From assembly GCA_964017065.1 (NCBI GenBank), contig OZ024786.1, positions 2,915,369 to 2,979,368 of the forward strand: DNA of 64,000 bases. Direction: 5' to 3'. This DNA comes from Haliclona indistincta (taxonomy: Eukaryota > Porifera > Demospongiae > Haplosclerida > Chalinidae). Each line of letters begins with the position of its first letter. Within the stretch, counting starts at the first letter, position 1. The notes beneath the pieces are model-generated. The model was not told where the DNA came from. It ran no database searches and was given only the letters and a program-made list of their open reading frames with translations. Below are positions 1-11,005 of this stretch, in pieces. The position numbers and the translations under genes were made by a program.

Positions 1-76
1 GTTATGTTGTTGTGGTTGAATAACTATTTATAAACAAACCGATCTCCCATAAGAGTATGGCAGAAATAATACACGG

Positions 77-363
77 ATGGTTTGTACACGTTTTCTCGAC
101 TTCTGAGCAAGAGATCGACGCGCTGTAAACGCAGTGCTATTCAGTAGCATCTTGCGCACAAACGTATAGAGCGAATTTTCGTAATAGCGCTTACTTTTTT
201 TACAGCGTAGTTTTTTCTAGTGCACGAACGCTGCTTTGCTACCTTCGCGAACGAATATCGACAAATCGCTCTATACGTTTCTGCGCAAGATGGTACTGAA
301 TGGTACTGCGTTTACAGCGCGTCGATCTCTAGCTCAGAAGTCGAGAAAACGTGTACAAACCAT
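77..363. repeat. Fold-back (inverted repeat) element
   Basis: Bases 77-181 reappear as an imperfect reverse complement at 262-363, with a spacer of about 80 bp. The open frame over the right arm is a by-product of the palindrome and shows no domain. No transposase is visible, so this is a non-autonomous fold-back or MITE-like repeat. Confidence 0.75.
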
Positions 364-639
364 GTAGCAGAAGCGAGGTCTTTTGTGCGTACCCGAGAGC
401 GTCACCAGCTCGCCATAGTTGCACGGCAGGTAGTGTTAGACTTGGTCTAATCAATAAAAGCACTTTTGTGCATATATGCTAAGCAGAAAACAAGATGCAG
501 CACATCAAAGTCCCCCATAAAATCATGCACCGCCCCCTTACCCCTATTGTTGCCTTTGGCAACATACATACTTCAGACACCATAACTTTCTCAAAAAGTG
601 CTAAAATATCCCAAAATTAAAATATAAGCCAAATTGAAG

Positions 640-1270
640 AATACAAATAACTGCAAAAAATTGACCGGTTTTCGGCGCGCCCCCTGCGCTAAACGTTATG
701 GCGACGGCATTTCTATGGCTTCAGCGCAAATTTCACACCATTTTAGGAAAAAGAAAATGGCTGCCAAGAAAATTTGGACATTTTATGGCTTCAGGGTGCT
801 CGCAAACACATTTTTGCGCGTTCTCTATGATCTGGGCTACATTTTGCACTCACCAAAACCACTGCTATTTGTGTGTACTTTTCAGCAGCCAGCCCCAAAG
901 TACTAACTTTGAGCAAAATTTGACGAGGTCGTTGCACTTTATCGGCTTCACTTTCGGAGTGGGAGGGGCATATTGACCGACTTGAGTGTGGGCAATTGCG
1001 GCTACTCACTGGCATAAAAGGAAGCAAATTTGAGACCAGTAGCACAAAAGACACACGAGATATTCACGAGAGAAGTGGTCAGCATTTACGAGGTTAAAAA
1101 TTCAGCTGGATAATTTAGTAATTAAAGGGTTAAGCTCCTTGAAATCCTTCACCCTCTATTTCTTACAGAAACTGTCTCAAAATGATATCTAGAACACTTA
1201 GAGTTCATTTTCAACACTTTTGGAGCATTTCTAGCCAGATTTGCAAATTTTGTCGAAAACTCATTAAAGC
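640..1270 (-). repeat. Diverged copy of a dispersed repeat (35.3-36.5 kb family)
   Basis: Several blocks match, in reverse complement, the repeat family at 35284-35830. These include the GGCGCGCC block near 675, the GGAGTGGGAGG-type block near 955, and the block 1190-1265, which is a clear inverted match to 35745-35830. The element is AT-rich with GC-rich islands. No conserved coding sequence is seen in any frame, so frames here should not be read as genes. Confidence 0.55.
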
Positions 1271-1416
1271 TGGCAATTGTTTTCGAATCCCGTTAAGGGC
1301 AGACATTCAACTAGGTCAAAGGTCATCGCGCGTACAGAATTACTATAAAGGCTTGTTTTTAGTAACATACAGCTAAACCCAAAATCCTAAAAACCTTCTC
1401 CTAACTGCGCAAAGTA

Positions 1417-1509
1417 GGGAGGGTCTTCCTAACTAACTAAGGATCGTCGGGAGGGTCTTCCTAACTAAGGATCGTCGGGAGGGTCTTCCTAACTAAGGAT
1501 CGTCGAGAG
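1417..1509. repeat. Tandem repeat, 28-bp unit, about 3 copies
   Basis: Units built around GGGAGGGTCTTCCTAACTAA followed by GGATCGTC repeat at 28-bp spacing. A related GGATCGTCGGGAGAGTCGTC block lies inverted in the right arm of the surrounding palindrome near 4607. The array is probably a subterminal repeat of that element. Confidence 0.8.
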
Positions 1510-2360
1510 GCATAGGTGCCAACTTTTCAGGAGCTACTTCAGGGACAATCAATTCACTTAATAATGTTATTATTATTCATTATAATCACGTGAATGTTAT
1601 TACGTAAAACTTACATCATAATTAATGCTACCAGTTGGAGGAGTCTACTCGAGTTCTATCAGATGTTCTACTTTTTAACATAAGTTACCGTAGCCTTTTT
1701 ACACTCAAGTTTTTGAGTGAAGGTGGAGTCGTAGCAACAGTCTTAGATTTCTTCTTCGGAGTAGAGTTTGCAGCTTCTGCCTGCTGATGAGTCATGATTA
1801 CTACCAGTTTACTTGCAATTCATGAACACGTTGTCACGCGTTGTGATAAACATTGCATTAATAAAAACAATTACATCATTCTTAATAATAGTTATTAGTA
1901 GATGTATTCTAATTATAGCTCATGAAACGAAAGTCGTCTCGAGCAGATTTGTGTAGGACAGCTATGACCCATCCGGCTTTCCGGGACAAATAGACAGGTC
2001 AATTTTTTTGAATTTTACAATTATAAAAACATTGGAGGCATTTGAGGGGAAAAGTTGGCAGATAGCATTTTCTGACCCAATTTTTCATGCTGAATTCAGA
2101 TATGCTCTCTGCCAAAGCAGCTGAAACATTGTTTAATAGTTAATTGTAAATTTTTATTTTTTAATGATATTCATTGTAAACAATGTGTTTATAACAACTA
2201 AAAATGATTGTCACACAATTCTTTTCCATGGTTACATGTGCAGTCTCTTGTGCAGTTCAAGTCTGTCTTATTACACCTGCAACATAAATTTTACATCCAG
2301 TTTTGCACTTGCATGCGATGATAACTTCTTCGCAGGATTCTGGTACTGGTGACAATAACA

Positions 2361-3031
2361 TCAACATAGGCTTTTGTGTTCCTTCATCCATCTTCCAACC
2401 CATGCCTTCGGGATTTGGTATCGTGGGATAGGCCAAATGAGCTTGCCTTCATACTGCTGCTTGATAATGAGCACATTGAATGTGAAAGTATAAAGAGCAT
2501 CACTAGTCGGCGGTAGCGATTCTGGCGACCGTGTCTTGTTAAAAAGTATCAATCTTGCTTCATTGGAATTTCTCACACTGGTAAGGCTGTAAAGTTTGCA
2601 GATAAACTGCTCAGTATTCTGTATTGTTTCAGCTGTCAATTCACCTTTTCCTAAGTTTTCCAAAAGACAATGATGTGTCCAAAAAGTCCCTTCTTACTAT
2701 GGCCAGCAATGTATGATGTATAGTGTCACAGCCAGTCAATGCATGGAATGCTAGAATAGACTCTCTTGTATCTGAATTATAAGCCATAATGATTAACTAT
2801 TTCATGGATGCATGGGAATATATTGCCTCTTCTTAGCTGTCTCTGTTTTGAACCAAAGCTGGGTACAAGTCATTCTATGGAAGTGACCTAAGAGCAAAGC
2901 AATGACATACACTGCACCACTATTTTGTCTGTGTGGTTTTTAACACAATGGAGAGCTATTCTGGTGTCTGCCCATTCATGTCGTGCTTCAAGTAGTTCTG
3001 TGTCTATATCTGAATGAGATGATTCAACCGT
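2361..3031 (-). pseudogene. Relic of a transposon-associated ORF family, left copy
   Basis: Reading the minus strand gives ADTRIALHCVKNHT (near 2940), then FHALTGCDTIHHTLLA (near 2735), then a segment ending in LPPTSDALYTFTF and PKAWVGRWM (2390-2520). From memory, these blocks belong to an uncharacterised multi-copy protein family common in cnidarian and sponge genomes and usually linked to transposons. Frames shift between blocks and there is no full-length ORF, so this is a decayed copy. It is mirrored at 3449-4137. Confidence 0.6.
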
Positions 3032-3448
3032 TTCCTCATTTGTAAAACCACTGACTGCAACAATAACCTTTGAATGTGGTGCTTGAACGATCAACTGTTG
3101 TGATAGAAAGTGAGCTAAATCTGCTTTGTTTTCAGAAAGTGCTATAAAATTACTCCAGCTTGATGGCAATGGCACATTTGCATGCTCTATTATTCGTTAA
3201 ATCGGTCTAGTACCTTGAGAGCGCCTTCTCCTGGTTGCACTCTTGATAGATACATCATAATAGCGATCAAACACAACATCAATGTGATTAAACACGATTC
3301 CTGCATTCAACACTGTCTGTATACAAACGCATTAGCAAAATCTCCAAATGTTACAAGTCCTGTTGGCTTGCCAATAGCTAAGTACCTGGCCATCAATGAT
3401 GAGAGTGGCATTCTGCATCTCCACAGCAGAAAGACTTGATGGACATGT

Positions 3449-4137
3449 AACGGTTGAATCATCTCACTCAGATATAGACACAGAACCACTTAAAGCACGA
3501 CATGAACAGGCAGACACCAGAATAGTTCTCCATTGTGTTAAAAACCATACAGACAAAATAGTGGTGCAGTGTATGTCATTGCTTTGCTCTTATAGGTCAC
3601 TTCCATAGAATGACTTGTACCCAGCTTTGGTTCAAAACAGGGACAGCTAAGAAGAGGCAATATATTCCCATGCATCCATGAAATATATAGTTAATCATTA
3701 TGGCTTATAATTCAGATACAAGAGAGTCTATTCTAGCATTCCATGCATTGACTGGCTGTGACACTATACATCATACATTGCTGGCCATAGTAAGAAGAGA
3801 CTTTTTGGACACATCATTGTCTTTTGGGAAAAGGTGAATTGACAGCTGAGACAATACAGAATACTGAGCAGTTTATCTGCAAACTTTACAGCCTAGTGTG
3901 AGAAATTCCAATGAAGCAAGATTGATACTTTTTAACAAGACGCGGTCGCCAGAATCACTACCGCCGACTAGTGATGCTCTTTATACTTTCACATTCAACG
4001 TGCTCATTATCAAGCAGCAGTATGAAGGCAAGCTCATTTGGCCTATCCCACGATACCAAATCCCGAAGGCATGGGTTGGAAGATGGATGAAGGAACACAA
4101 AAGCCGTGTTATTGTCACCAGTACCAGAATCCTGTGA
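3449..4137 (+). pseudogene. Relic of a transposon-associated ORF family, right copy
   Basis: This is the mirror copy of the minus-strand relic at 2361-3031. The plus strand shows ADTRIVLHCVKNHT near 3510-3552, AFHALTGCDTIHHTLLA near 3736-3786, and the LPPTSDALYTFTF to PKAWVGRWM block at 3958-4090. Stops and frame changes separate the blocks. The two copies are very similar, so the inverted duplication is fairly young or the arms have undergone gene conversion. Confidence 0.6.
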
Positions 4138-4689
4138 AGAAGTTATCATCGCATTCAAGTGCAAAACTGGATGTAAAACTTTATGTTGCAGGTGTAATAA
4201 GACAGACTTGAACTGCACAAGAGACTGCACATGTAACCATGGAAATGAATTGTGTGACAATCATTTTTAGTTGTTATAAACACATTGTTTACAATGAATA
4301 TCATTAAAAAATAAAAATTTACAATTAGCTATTAAACAATGTTTCAGCTGCTTTGGCAGACAGCATATTTGAATTCAGCATGAAAATTTGGGTCAGAAAA
4401 TGCTATCTGCCAACTTTTCCCCTCAAATGCCTCCAATGTGCGGAATTTTGAAAAAAGTCTAGTCTAAAAGGTGGCAAACTGTATCTTCCGTGCGGGACAC
4501 GGGACAGGGTCTGTAAATCCGGGACTGTCCCGGACGTTTCGGGACGGTTGGCAGCTATGCTGAGAGGGTCGTCCTAAACCGGGCCTTCGGCCCTTAGTAA
4601 GCCTAAGGATCGTCGGGAGAGTCGTCATAAACAGGCTTCACAAAGGATGGAGCTAAAAACTTAACTTTTCTAAATAAAAAAAAAACAGA

Positions 4690-4778
4690 AAAAAAAACAT
4701 GCATTGTGCGAGAATCGAAGCCTGACCGAACACATCACAAGCCACCATACTAAACCGCTGTGCCACCGAACCAACTGA
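4690..4778 (-). repeat. tRNA-derived SINE head
   Basis: Read on the minus strand, the segment begins TGGTTCGGTGGCACAGCGG, a good match to an RNA polymerase III box A (TGGCNNAGTGG-like), and ends with GCTTCGATTCTCG, a box B-like sequence, about 45 bp later. It is followed by T- and A-rich sequence. The cloverleaf is degenerate and there is no clear acceptor stem, so a SINE derived from a tRNA is preferred to a functional tRNA gene. Confidence 0.6.
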
Positions 4779-4898
4779 CTGGTTAGCGCTACAAACAAGC
4801 CTTTATAGTAATTCTGAACACGCGCGCACACGAACGCGCGCGACGACCTTTGACCCTAGTTGAATGTCTGCCCTTAACAGGATTCATTGTTTTCTATT

Positions 4899-4982
4899 CG
4901 GGCGGGTCGAAGCGCTCTACACGCTGAAACATCATCCAGCCGAATCTGTAACAACTGATTTTTTCCATTGCGGACCCTAGTA
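4899..4982 (+). mobile_element. Solo end of the TAGGGTCCGC fold-back family
   Basis: The segment ends TCCATTGCGGACCCTA and shares the preceding CACGCTGA and GAATCTGTAACA blocks with the right terminal repeat (about 45810-45888) of the 977-bp element inside SRCR gene G. Only one end is present. It lies 60 bp upstream of the glycine-zipper gene and may contribute to its 5' region. A second family member in the window supports the idea that the sequence is mobile. Confidence 0.6.
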
Positions 4983-5041
4983 GTGTGTAACCAAAACTCT
5001 CTATAGACACTGTACCTAGCGTTGTCTTGGCCAGAGCAACA

Positions 5042-5524
5042 ATGAGTAATCAATACGGACAACTACAACGAGAAGAAGAAAAAATCGCCCAATGGAATGG
5101 ATTTGGAATAGAGGCTGCAGGATTCCCAGGTGTTCCTAATGCTAAAATCGACGGAGGAAAGTACGTAACGAAAACTAGAGAAGAAGTTCCTTTTACTCCC
5201 AAAGTCGAGAATCGCTACATTGAAGATAGACGTGGAATCAGTGACCGTAAAGATTATGCTAGTGGGGCAGCAGCAGGTGGCGTAGCAGGAGGATTAGGAG
5301 GAGCAGGAGTTGGAGGAGCTGCAGGAGCTGGTATTGGTGCTCTCATCGGCGGAATCGTCGGAAGTGTCGTACCTGGTCCTGGAACAGCTTTGGGACTAGC
5401 AATCGGAGCAGGTATTGGTGGAGGGATTGGAGCTGCTGCAGGTGCAGGAGCTGGAGCAGGAACTGGTACAGGAATTGGAGTTGGTGCAGTACATCATGCT
5501 AAGACAAAGAGCAGGAAGAATTGA
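5042..5524 (+). CDS. Small glycine-zipper protein (hypothetical), 160 aa
   Basis: Start is placed at the ATG at 5042 (MSNQYGQLQREEE), because the paralogue at 37.8-39.0 kb shares exactly this start and about 30 bp upstream of it. The N-terminal 75 residues are charged and polar (KIDGGKYVTKTREEVPF, RYIEDRRG). From about residue 80 to 150 the protein is almost all Gly and Ala with small hydrophobics in GxxxG spacing, around a VPGPGT turn, and ends in a basic tail (HHAKTKSRKN). Such glycine zippers pack in membranes as hairpins. No known family is recognised. It appears to be a single exon. Function unknown; a membrane-associated role is inference. Confidence 0.75.
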   Translation: MSNQYGQLQREEEKIAQWNGFGIEAAGFPGVPNAKIDGGKYVTKTREEVPFTPKVENRYIEDRRGISDRKDYASGAAAGGVAGGLGGAGVGGAAGAGIGALIGGIVGSVVPGPGTALGLAIGAGIGGGIGAAAGAGAGAGTGTGIGVGAVHHAKTKSRKN

Positions 5525-6372
<848 letters not shown>

Positions 6373-6664
6373 ACTGGCTGTGGTCATGTACAATAGGAGG
6401 TTCATGTGGGCACATGTTCACGCCTCCTGTTGTGATCACAGCTGGATGCTCCTGCAAGATGCCTGGCCAGGCTTCAGGAGATACCATCATGCTAGCACCG
6501 GCCCTAGAACCTGCTTAGTGCACAGGAATCCTGGCACGTATTTTTCCATCCTTACTGCTGGGTCCGCATCACCACCTGCACATTCATGGTGTGGAATTAA
6601 CTTGCACATTCATGGTGTAGAACTCCTCTTGAGGAGGGTGGCGGGTAAACTTTGTCTTTTTTGT

Positions 6665-6668
<4 letters not shown>

Positions 6669-6697
<29 letters not shown>
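6669..6697. repeat. Short (TG)n run
   Basis: About 14 TG units following a TTTGTC-rich stretch, 90 bp upstream of the first recognised exon of the ARM-like gene. Confidence 0.9.
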
Positions 6698-6699
<2 letters not shown>

Positions 6700-6786
6700 G
6701 TGCCTTCTGGTGTACTATATAAATAATTATTTTGTAAATTTATACAGAGATAACACTCCAAAATATGTACGTGTCAGGAATTCCAG

Positions 6787-9700
6787 ATACTGACTGAGAG
6801 GATCCATGGAGGAGTATTTGAGGCAGGAGAAGTAGAAATGGGAGTGACAGTGAGTGAAGAGGAGGCAGTGGTGGACATATGGGTGAGTTAGGAATATCTA
6901 ACATGTCTAAATCTTCCTATTCTACTACACTGTACTCATCATCACTTTCTTCCATTATCACTTCTTCAGGGTTGTCTATTATGTCACTACTAAGTCAACT
7001 ATAAACTTTTGCTAGACTAGCCCACTCAAGCACAGGGAATTCATTGCATTTGTCTAGTTCATAGGTCACCTTCACTTTTTATGTTCTCGGTCATTTGCTA
7101 GACTAACACACTCAAAAACAGTTACGAAATCACTGCATCTCTCTAACTTTGTTTGTAGGTCTCTCTATGTTCTCAGCTAAACATTAATTTTGCTGGACTA
7201 GCCTATTCAAATACAGGTACGTAGTCACATACTGCATCTTTCTAACATTACATGTGTTTGTTCATAAGTCAACTTCACTTCATAGAAACCAGCTAGACAT
7301 TTGCTGGACTTACCTACTTAAACACAGGTATGAAATCACTGTATCTATCTGTGCATTCTGTATACTATCTCACTCACTCACCCGCTCACTCACTCAACTA
7401 ACTCACTCACCCACTCACTCACTCGCCCACTCACTCATTCACTCGCCCACTCACTCATAATACTCGCTCACTCAACTCAACTCACTCACACTCAAGTCAC
7501 TCACCTACTGACTTGTCTCTCTATTCACTGTTTTTTTCTTTTCACCATAACACAGCAATTATCTTCCAGGTGTTCCTGTACATAGAGTATCCTGATTATT
7601 GTGGAGAGGAGACCAGAGTGTGGGCATTGAAGACACTAGCTCTACTCATTAGACATGCCTGGCCAAGGTAATAATTTTGTAATTTTGGGCATTTTAGTCA
7701 ATTTGATTGTAACTGATGACATGTTCATGGAGAATGCTGCTTACATTGAGTAATCTCAGTTATGGTATAACTTTAATGTGGTTTTAAAGTATATGTGTGG
7801 GCAAGATCACAGCTCATCAAATTATTTCGTGAGACACACCCCCGTACAATAAGTATTATATATAGACCCGCCTACCGTGCTCTATCGTAGATAGCGACCC
7901 GAAACCGAGGCCAAGGGTCGCTATCTACGATAGAGCACGGTAGGCGGGTCTATATACGATTTGTCGTATGCTTGCTGTACATTAGCGGCCATTTTGCGCA
8001 TGCGCAGTAGTGTTCACATGCCTCGTGATTTACAACAATGGCAGATAAGGAGAACGTTCCCCCTGTGAAAAAGAGACGATTATCCCTCTCACTCTCTAAG
8101 AATCGGTTCCAGAAAGTGTCAGAAGAAGAAGTATTGGAAGCAGAGAAGGGATTTGTTCCTTCTAACACCCGCCGCTGCAACAACTGGGCGTTTACAAACT
8201 TTTCTCTGTGGTTGGCTAATTCTGACGATGGAATTGATGATCCTGACAAGATTTTATTAACCGATGATTCAAAACTACTCTGCTCTTACCTTTGTAGATA
8301 TGTTATGGAAACGAGGAAAGAGAATGGTGAACAATATCCTCCCAGAACGCTATTTCAGCTTATGTGTGGCTTGTTACGATATATGAGAGATAAAAAGAAC
8401 GATGCATTTAATATTTTGGACGAGAAAAATCCCGATTTTGTTCCCCTGAAAAAAGTCATGGATTCTCATTTTAAGCAACTTCATAACGACGGCATAGGGA
8501 CCCGACAAAGTCAAAGCGAAGTCATTAGTTATGAAGAAGAGGATCTGTTATGGACTAGAGGTGTTATGGGGCTTGATACTCCAAAAAAGTTAGTTCGTAC
8601 CGTATTTTTCTATACTGGGTTAAATTTGTGCCTTCGAGGAGGTGACGAACATCGTTGTCTTAAGGTCTCTCAATTTTGTCGAATGACGGTTAATGATCCC
8701 AAGAACGCAGGTCAGGATATTGTTTGCTATGAGTATACTGAGCATGGAAGTAAGAATAACAAAGGTGGTCTTCAGCAGATTAAAAAGAGGCAACAAAATA
8801 AGGTTGTACGCCATTATGCAGATCCTGCTGTTGGTTCTCGTTGTTTAGTTGCAATACTAGATGTTTATATGTCAAGGAGACCAGAATTTCCTCCTGATTC
8901 TTTAGATTCCGACGTTTTCTATTTAAGGCCATTTGAGAAGTGTACTGAAGGCAAACCATGGTTTTATGTGCGAGCTATGAGCCACAACACTCTGAAAGCT
9001 ATGCTGAAAACTATGTTTAAGGAAGCTGGGTTGAATGCTGACAAAATAACCAATCATAGCCTTCGTGCAACTGCAACCACACGTATGATTGATGCTGGAA
9101 TACCCGAGAAGGTGATCATGGATCGAACCGGTCATCACTCTCTGGATGGACTGAAACCATACTGTAGGACCACGGATCGCCAGCAGCAATTGGTCTCCAA
9201 GGTTATTAGCTGTTCTGAGGTATCTGTTAGAGAACAGACTACTACTGTTGTCGAAAAGAAGGAGATCTGTGAGAAGATAAAGAATGGCTTAGTTGAAAAT
9301 TATGGAGAAATGAGTGGCTGCACTTTTAACATTTCTTTGAATCTCTAGAAACATTTCTTTGAATCTCACACAGTATCACTTAGAAAATCACTTGCTTTGA
9401 ACTTTTGTTTGTATAAAATGCTGCTGTTGTTGCTGTTTGTACAAATTGTTTTGATTGGAAAGGTCTGATAACCTGTTATCAGACCTGTGGTTTGACCACA
9501 GGTCAGGCTATCATACTTATAGACCTGGCGGAGCCTTTGAATGACGTCATAAGTATACGATTAGTTCATATATTGAATGGACAATAACAATCGATGCAAG
9601 CGATAGGATATACTCTCTCCATTGTAGCCTCGACAGTGGCGCTACAGAGCATGCATATACAGTAAGTCGTGATTTATGGCACTCGACCACACCCCTTGTG

Positions 9701-10687
9701 CCATACATCACGTGGAGCACTCCTTACCTAATAGATAATTATGTTTTATTTTAGCTGTTTGTCTTAGCAACACTTTACTGTACCATACTTGTGTTATTAT
9801 TATTTTCTGTTGTTTTTGCACTAATAGAATTCAGTATCATTCGGAGTCTATTCTGAAAGCACTTCTAAAATTAGTAGCAGATCTGTGTCCAAGCAATGAC
9901 ATCATACCTCACAAAACAGGTATGACACACAAGCTACACATTGTCATTACAGTATGCCTGCCTACAGCATTGTAGCAATAGAGAGGTTTAGAGGTTTCGT
10001 TATCTTGAATGACATTACTGGACTCGCTCAGCATTGCCTGGCTTTGCTGAAGACAAAACTGTCTGTCATAGTCTTCTTAGCAGCTTTTAGGACAATTCTG
10101 TACTCAAGGTAGCACCGCGAGTGCTGAGAAACCAATTGTGCGATTGTCAATCAGCAGCAACTCCAGCAAGCTAGCAACAAGCGCTCTTTGCTGGTGATTA
10201 GACAATAAACATGCCCAGCTGAATTCCATGTGGTTAGCACTGCTAAGCTTCTGATTGCATAGTTGCAACTCTCTAGCTTATTCTACAAACAGTGTATACT
10301 GTGTGGTGTGTAAGTACTATGCTTGTAGCAAGTAGATGGAGTAACTTTGTATTGTCAAAGCATGTCCAGTGTACGCAATTCCACGGAGGCATCCCAGCAC
10401 TGGTGGTGCTATTTTGTATCAGTATTCCTTAGTCATAGCATGCCATAATTATTATTGTCAATAACAGCTGTTGCAGTTAGTGTTCATATTTTTACACAGA
10501 GGTCAAAGTTCAATTGCCGTTGATCACACGGTGTATGGTACTGCTGTGCAGATGTCACCCACCGCTAAAGGTCAGTTAGTGGCTCTCTTTTCTAACCTAT
10601 CATTTTTCTCTGCAGGAGGTGTATAGAGGCATTTGTCAAGTGTGTCATCATTCGGCTTTGCAGCAATGCTTGACAGATTGTCTATAA
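6787..10687 (+). CDS. HEAT/ARM-like gene, 3' exons; TTI2-like (5' part not found)
   Basis: Five exons splice in one frame: 6787-6882, 7570-7667, 9828-9919, 10500-10570 and 10616-10687 (stop TAA). All junctions are GT-AG with matching phases 0, 2, 1, 0. The product (142 aa as seen) is alpha-helical: VFLYIEYPDYCGEETRVWAL, LALLIRHAWPR, SILKALLKLVADLCPS, MVLLCRCHPP. The WPR-plus-helix pattern and short C-terminus recall TTI2, a subunit of the TELO2-TTI1-TTI2 co-chaperone for PIKK kinases; another HEAT protein is possible. Upstream exons should lie 5' of 6787 but none could be assigned. The second intron (7668-9827) hosts a whole tyrosine-recombinase gene. Confidence 0.55.
7007..7370. repeat. Degenerate tandem repeat, about 95-105-bp unit, four copies
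   Basis: The pattern GCTAGACTAGCCCACTCAA, then an ACAGG block, then CACTGCATCT-like sequence recurs with starts near 7010, 7097, 7190 and 7298. It lies in the first intron of the ARM-like gene. Copies are diverged; no coding signal. Confidence 0.65.
7367..7500. repeat. (CACT)n-like simple repeat
   Basis: Imperfect CACTCACT/CCCACTCA tandem repeats with interruptions, inside the first intron of the ARM-like gene. Frames reading Ser-Leu-Thr-His across it are not genes. Confidence 0.85.
7859..7957. repeat. Perfect-stem hairpin 5' of the recombinase gene
   Basis: About 43 bp (ATAGACCCGCCTACCGTGC onward) are repeated in inverted orientation around a 14-bp loop. The stem is GC-rich and almost perfect, unlike its AT-rich surroundings. 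It may be the left end of the recombinase-bearing element or an independent fold-back insertion. Confidence 0.8.
7985..8006 (+). promoter_or_regulatory. NRF1-like and YY1-like sites before the recombinase gene
   Basis: GCGGCCATTTT (YY1-like) is directly followed by the palindrome TGCGCATGCGCA, a perfect NRF1 consensus, 32 bp upstream of the ATG at 8038. In animals both motifs are typical of TATA-less promoters. A functional promoter is inferred, not shown. Confidence 0.55.
8038..9348 (+). CDS. Tyrosine recombinase, Crypton/DUF3504-like, intact, 436 aa
   Basis: Single uninterrupted ORF. The N-terminal third (basic KKRRLSLSLSKNRFQ, then a helical core-binding region to about residue 165) precedes a catalytic domain. 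Visible active-site residues are Arg in CLRGGDEHRCL (about residue 202), His-x-x-Arg in TNHSLRATATTR (about 343-346), His in RTGHHSLDGL (about 368) and Tyr in LKPYCRTT (about 378). That is the full R-H-R-H-Y set. Relatives include Crypton transposon recombinases and the domesticated KIAA1958/QRICH1/ZMYM C-termini. It sits in the sense orientation in an intron of the ARM-like gene. The lack of stops suggests a recent insertion or host use. Confidence 0.85.
   Translation: MADKENVPPVKKRRLSLSLSKNRFQKVSEEEVLEAEKGFVPSNTRRCNNWAFTNFSLWLANSDDGIDDPDKILLTDDSKLLCSYLCRYVMETRKENGEQYPPRTLFQLMCGLLRYMRDKKNDAFNILDEKNPDFVPLKKVMDSHFKQLHNDGIGTRQSQSEVISYEEEDLLWTRGVMGLDTPKKLVRTVFFYTGLNLCLRGGDEHRCLKVSQFCRMTVNDPKNAGQDIVCYEYTEHGSKNNKGGLQQIKKRQQNKVVRHYADPAVGSRCLVAILDVYMSRRPEFPPDSLDSDVFYLRPFEKCTEGKPWFYVRAMSHNTLKAMLKTMFKEAGLNADKITNHSLRATATTRMIDAGIPEKVIMDRTGHHSLDGLKPYCRTTDRQQQLVSKVISCSEVSVREQTTTVVEKKEICEKIKNGLVENYGEMSGCTFNISLNL
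9461..9725. repeat. Nested small palindromes 3' of the recombinase gene
   Basis: Several short inverted repeats follow in a row: AGGTCTGATAAC with its reverse complement at 9461-9487, TGTGGTTTGACCACA at 9488-9503, AGGTC/GACCT arms over 9503-9528, and a GTGATTTATGGCAC stem at 9669-9712. They may mark the right side of the recombinase element. No further gene is seen to 9827. Confidence 0.55.
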
Positions 10688-11005
10688 ATTATTGACGAAG
10701 AGTAAATTGATAGGATTCTTCATCATAATTTTTTATAATTAAAATTTCTTTTAAACATAGTAAATAAAATTGTTTATTCAAAGCGAATACTAACATACTT
10801 ACGCGTGAAGTCACTGGGTACTGTGAGCAGGAGGAGAATGTTGCATGCTAGGGACCTAGTTATCAGAAGACGTGCATGCGCATTGTAGAATGTAAACTGC
10901 ATGTGTGTGCTCTATAGGTTACTACAGTATTAAACGGCGGGAGAGAATAACCATCATTATTTTTCCTTTGCTGCCGTTTCAACTTTGTCGCTGAATTCAC
11001 AAGCG
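10688..11005. promoter_or_regulatory. 5' region of Calx-beta gene A
   Basis: A 318-bp gap between the ARM-like gene stop and gene A. It contains TGCATGCGCAT near 10870, related to the NRF1 palindromes before genes B-E, and a GGCGGGAG box near 10937. There is no TATA box at a convincing distance. Nothing coding is seen. Confidence 0.4.

Larger units (their letters stand above)
1277..4886. repeat. Large imperfect palindromic composite element
   Basis: The outer ends are inverted repeats: 1277-1375 matches the reverse complement of 4795-4886. Further in, 2030-3031 matches the reverse complement of 3449-4440 at high identity, and the CCGGGAC-type blocks near 1520 and 4530 also pair. The centre, about 3032-3448, is unique. 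Each inner arm carries the same decayed ORF in opposite orientation, so the whole is a head-to-head duplicated element. It may be a mobile element with long inverted repeats or a local inverted duplication; no intact transposase is visible. Confidence 0.75.

Noticed and set aside
4690..4778. Functional tRNA gene
   Set aside because: Box A and B-like motifs are present, but the arms do not pair into a clean cloverleaf; a SINE is more likely.
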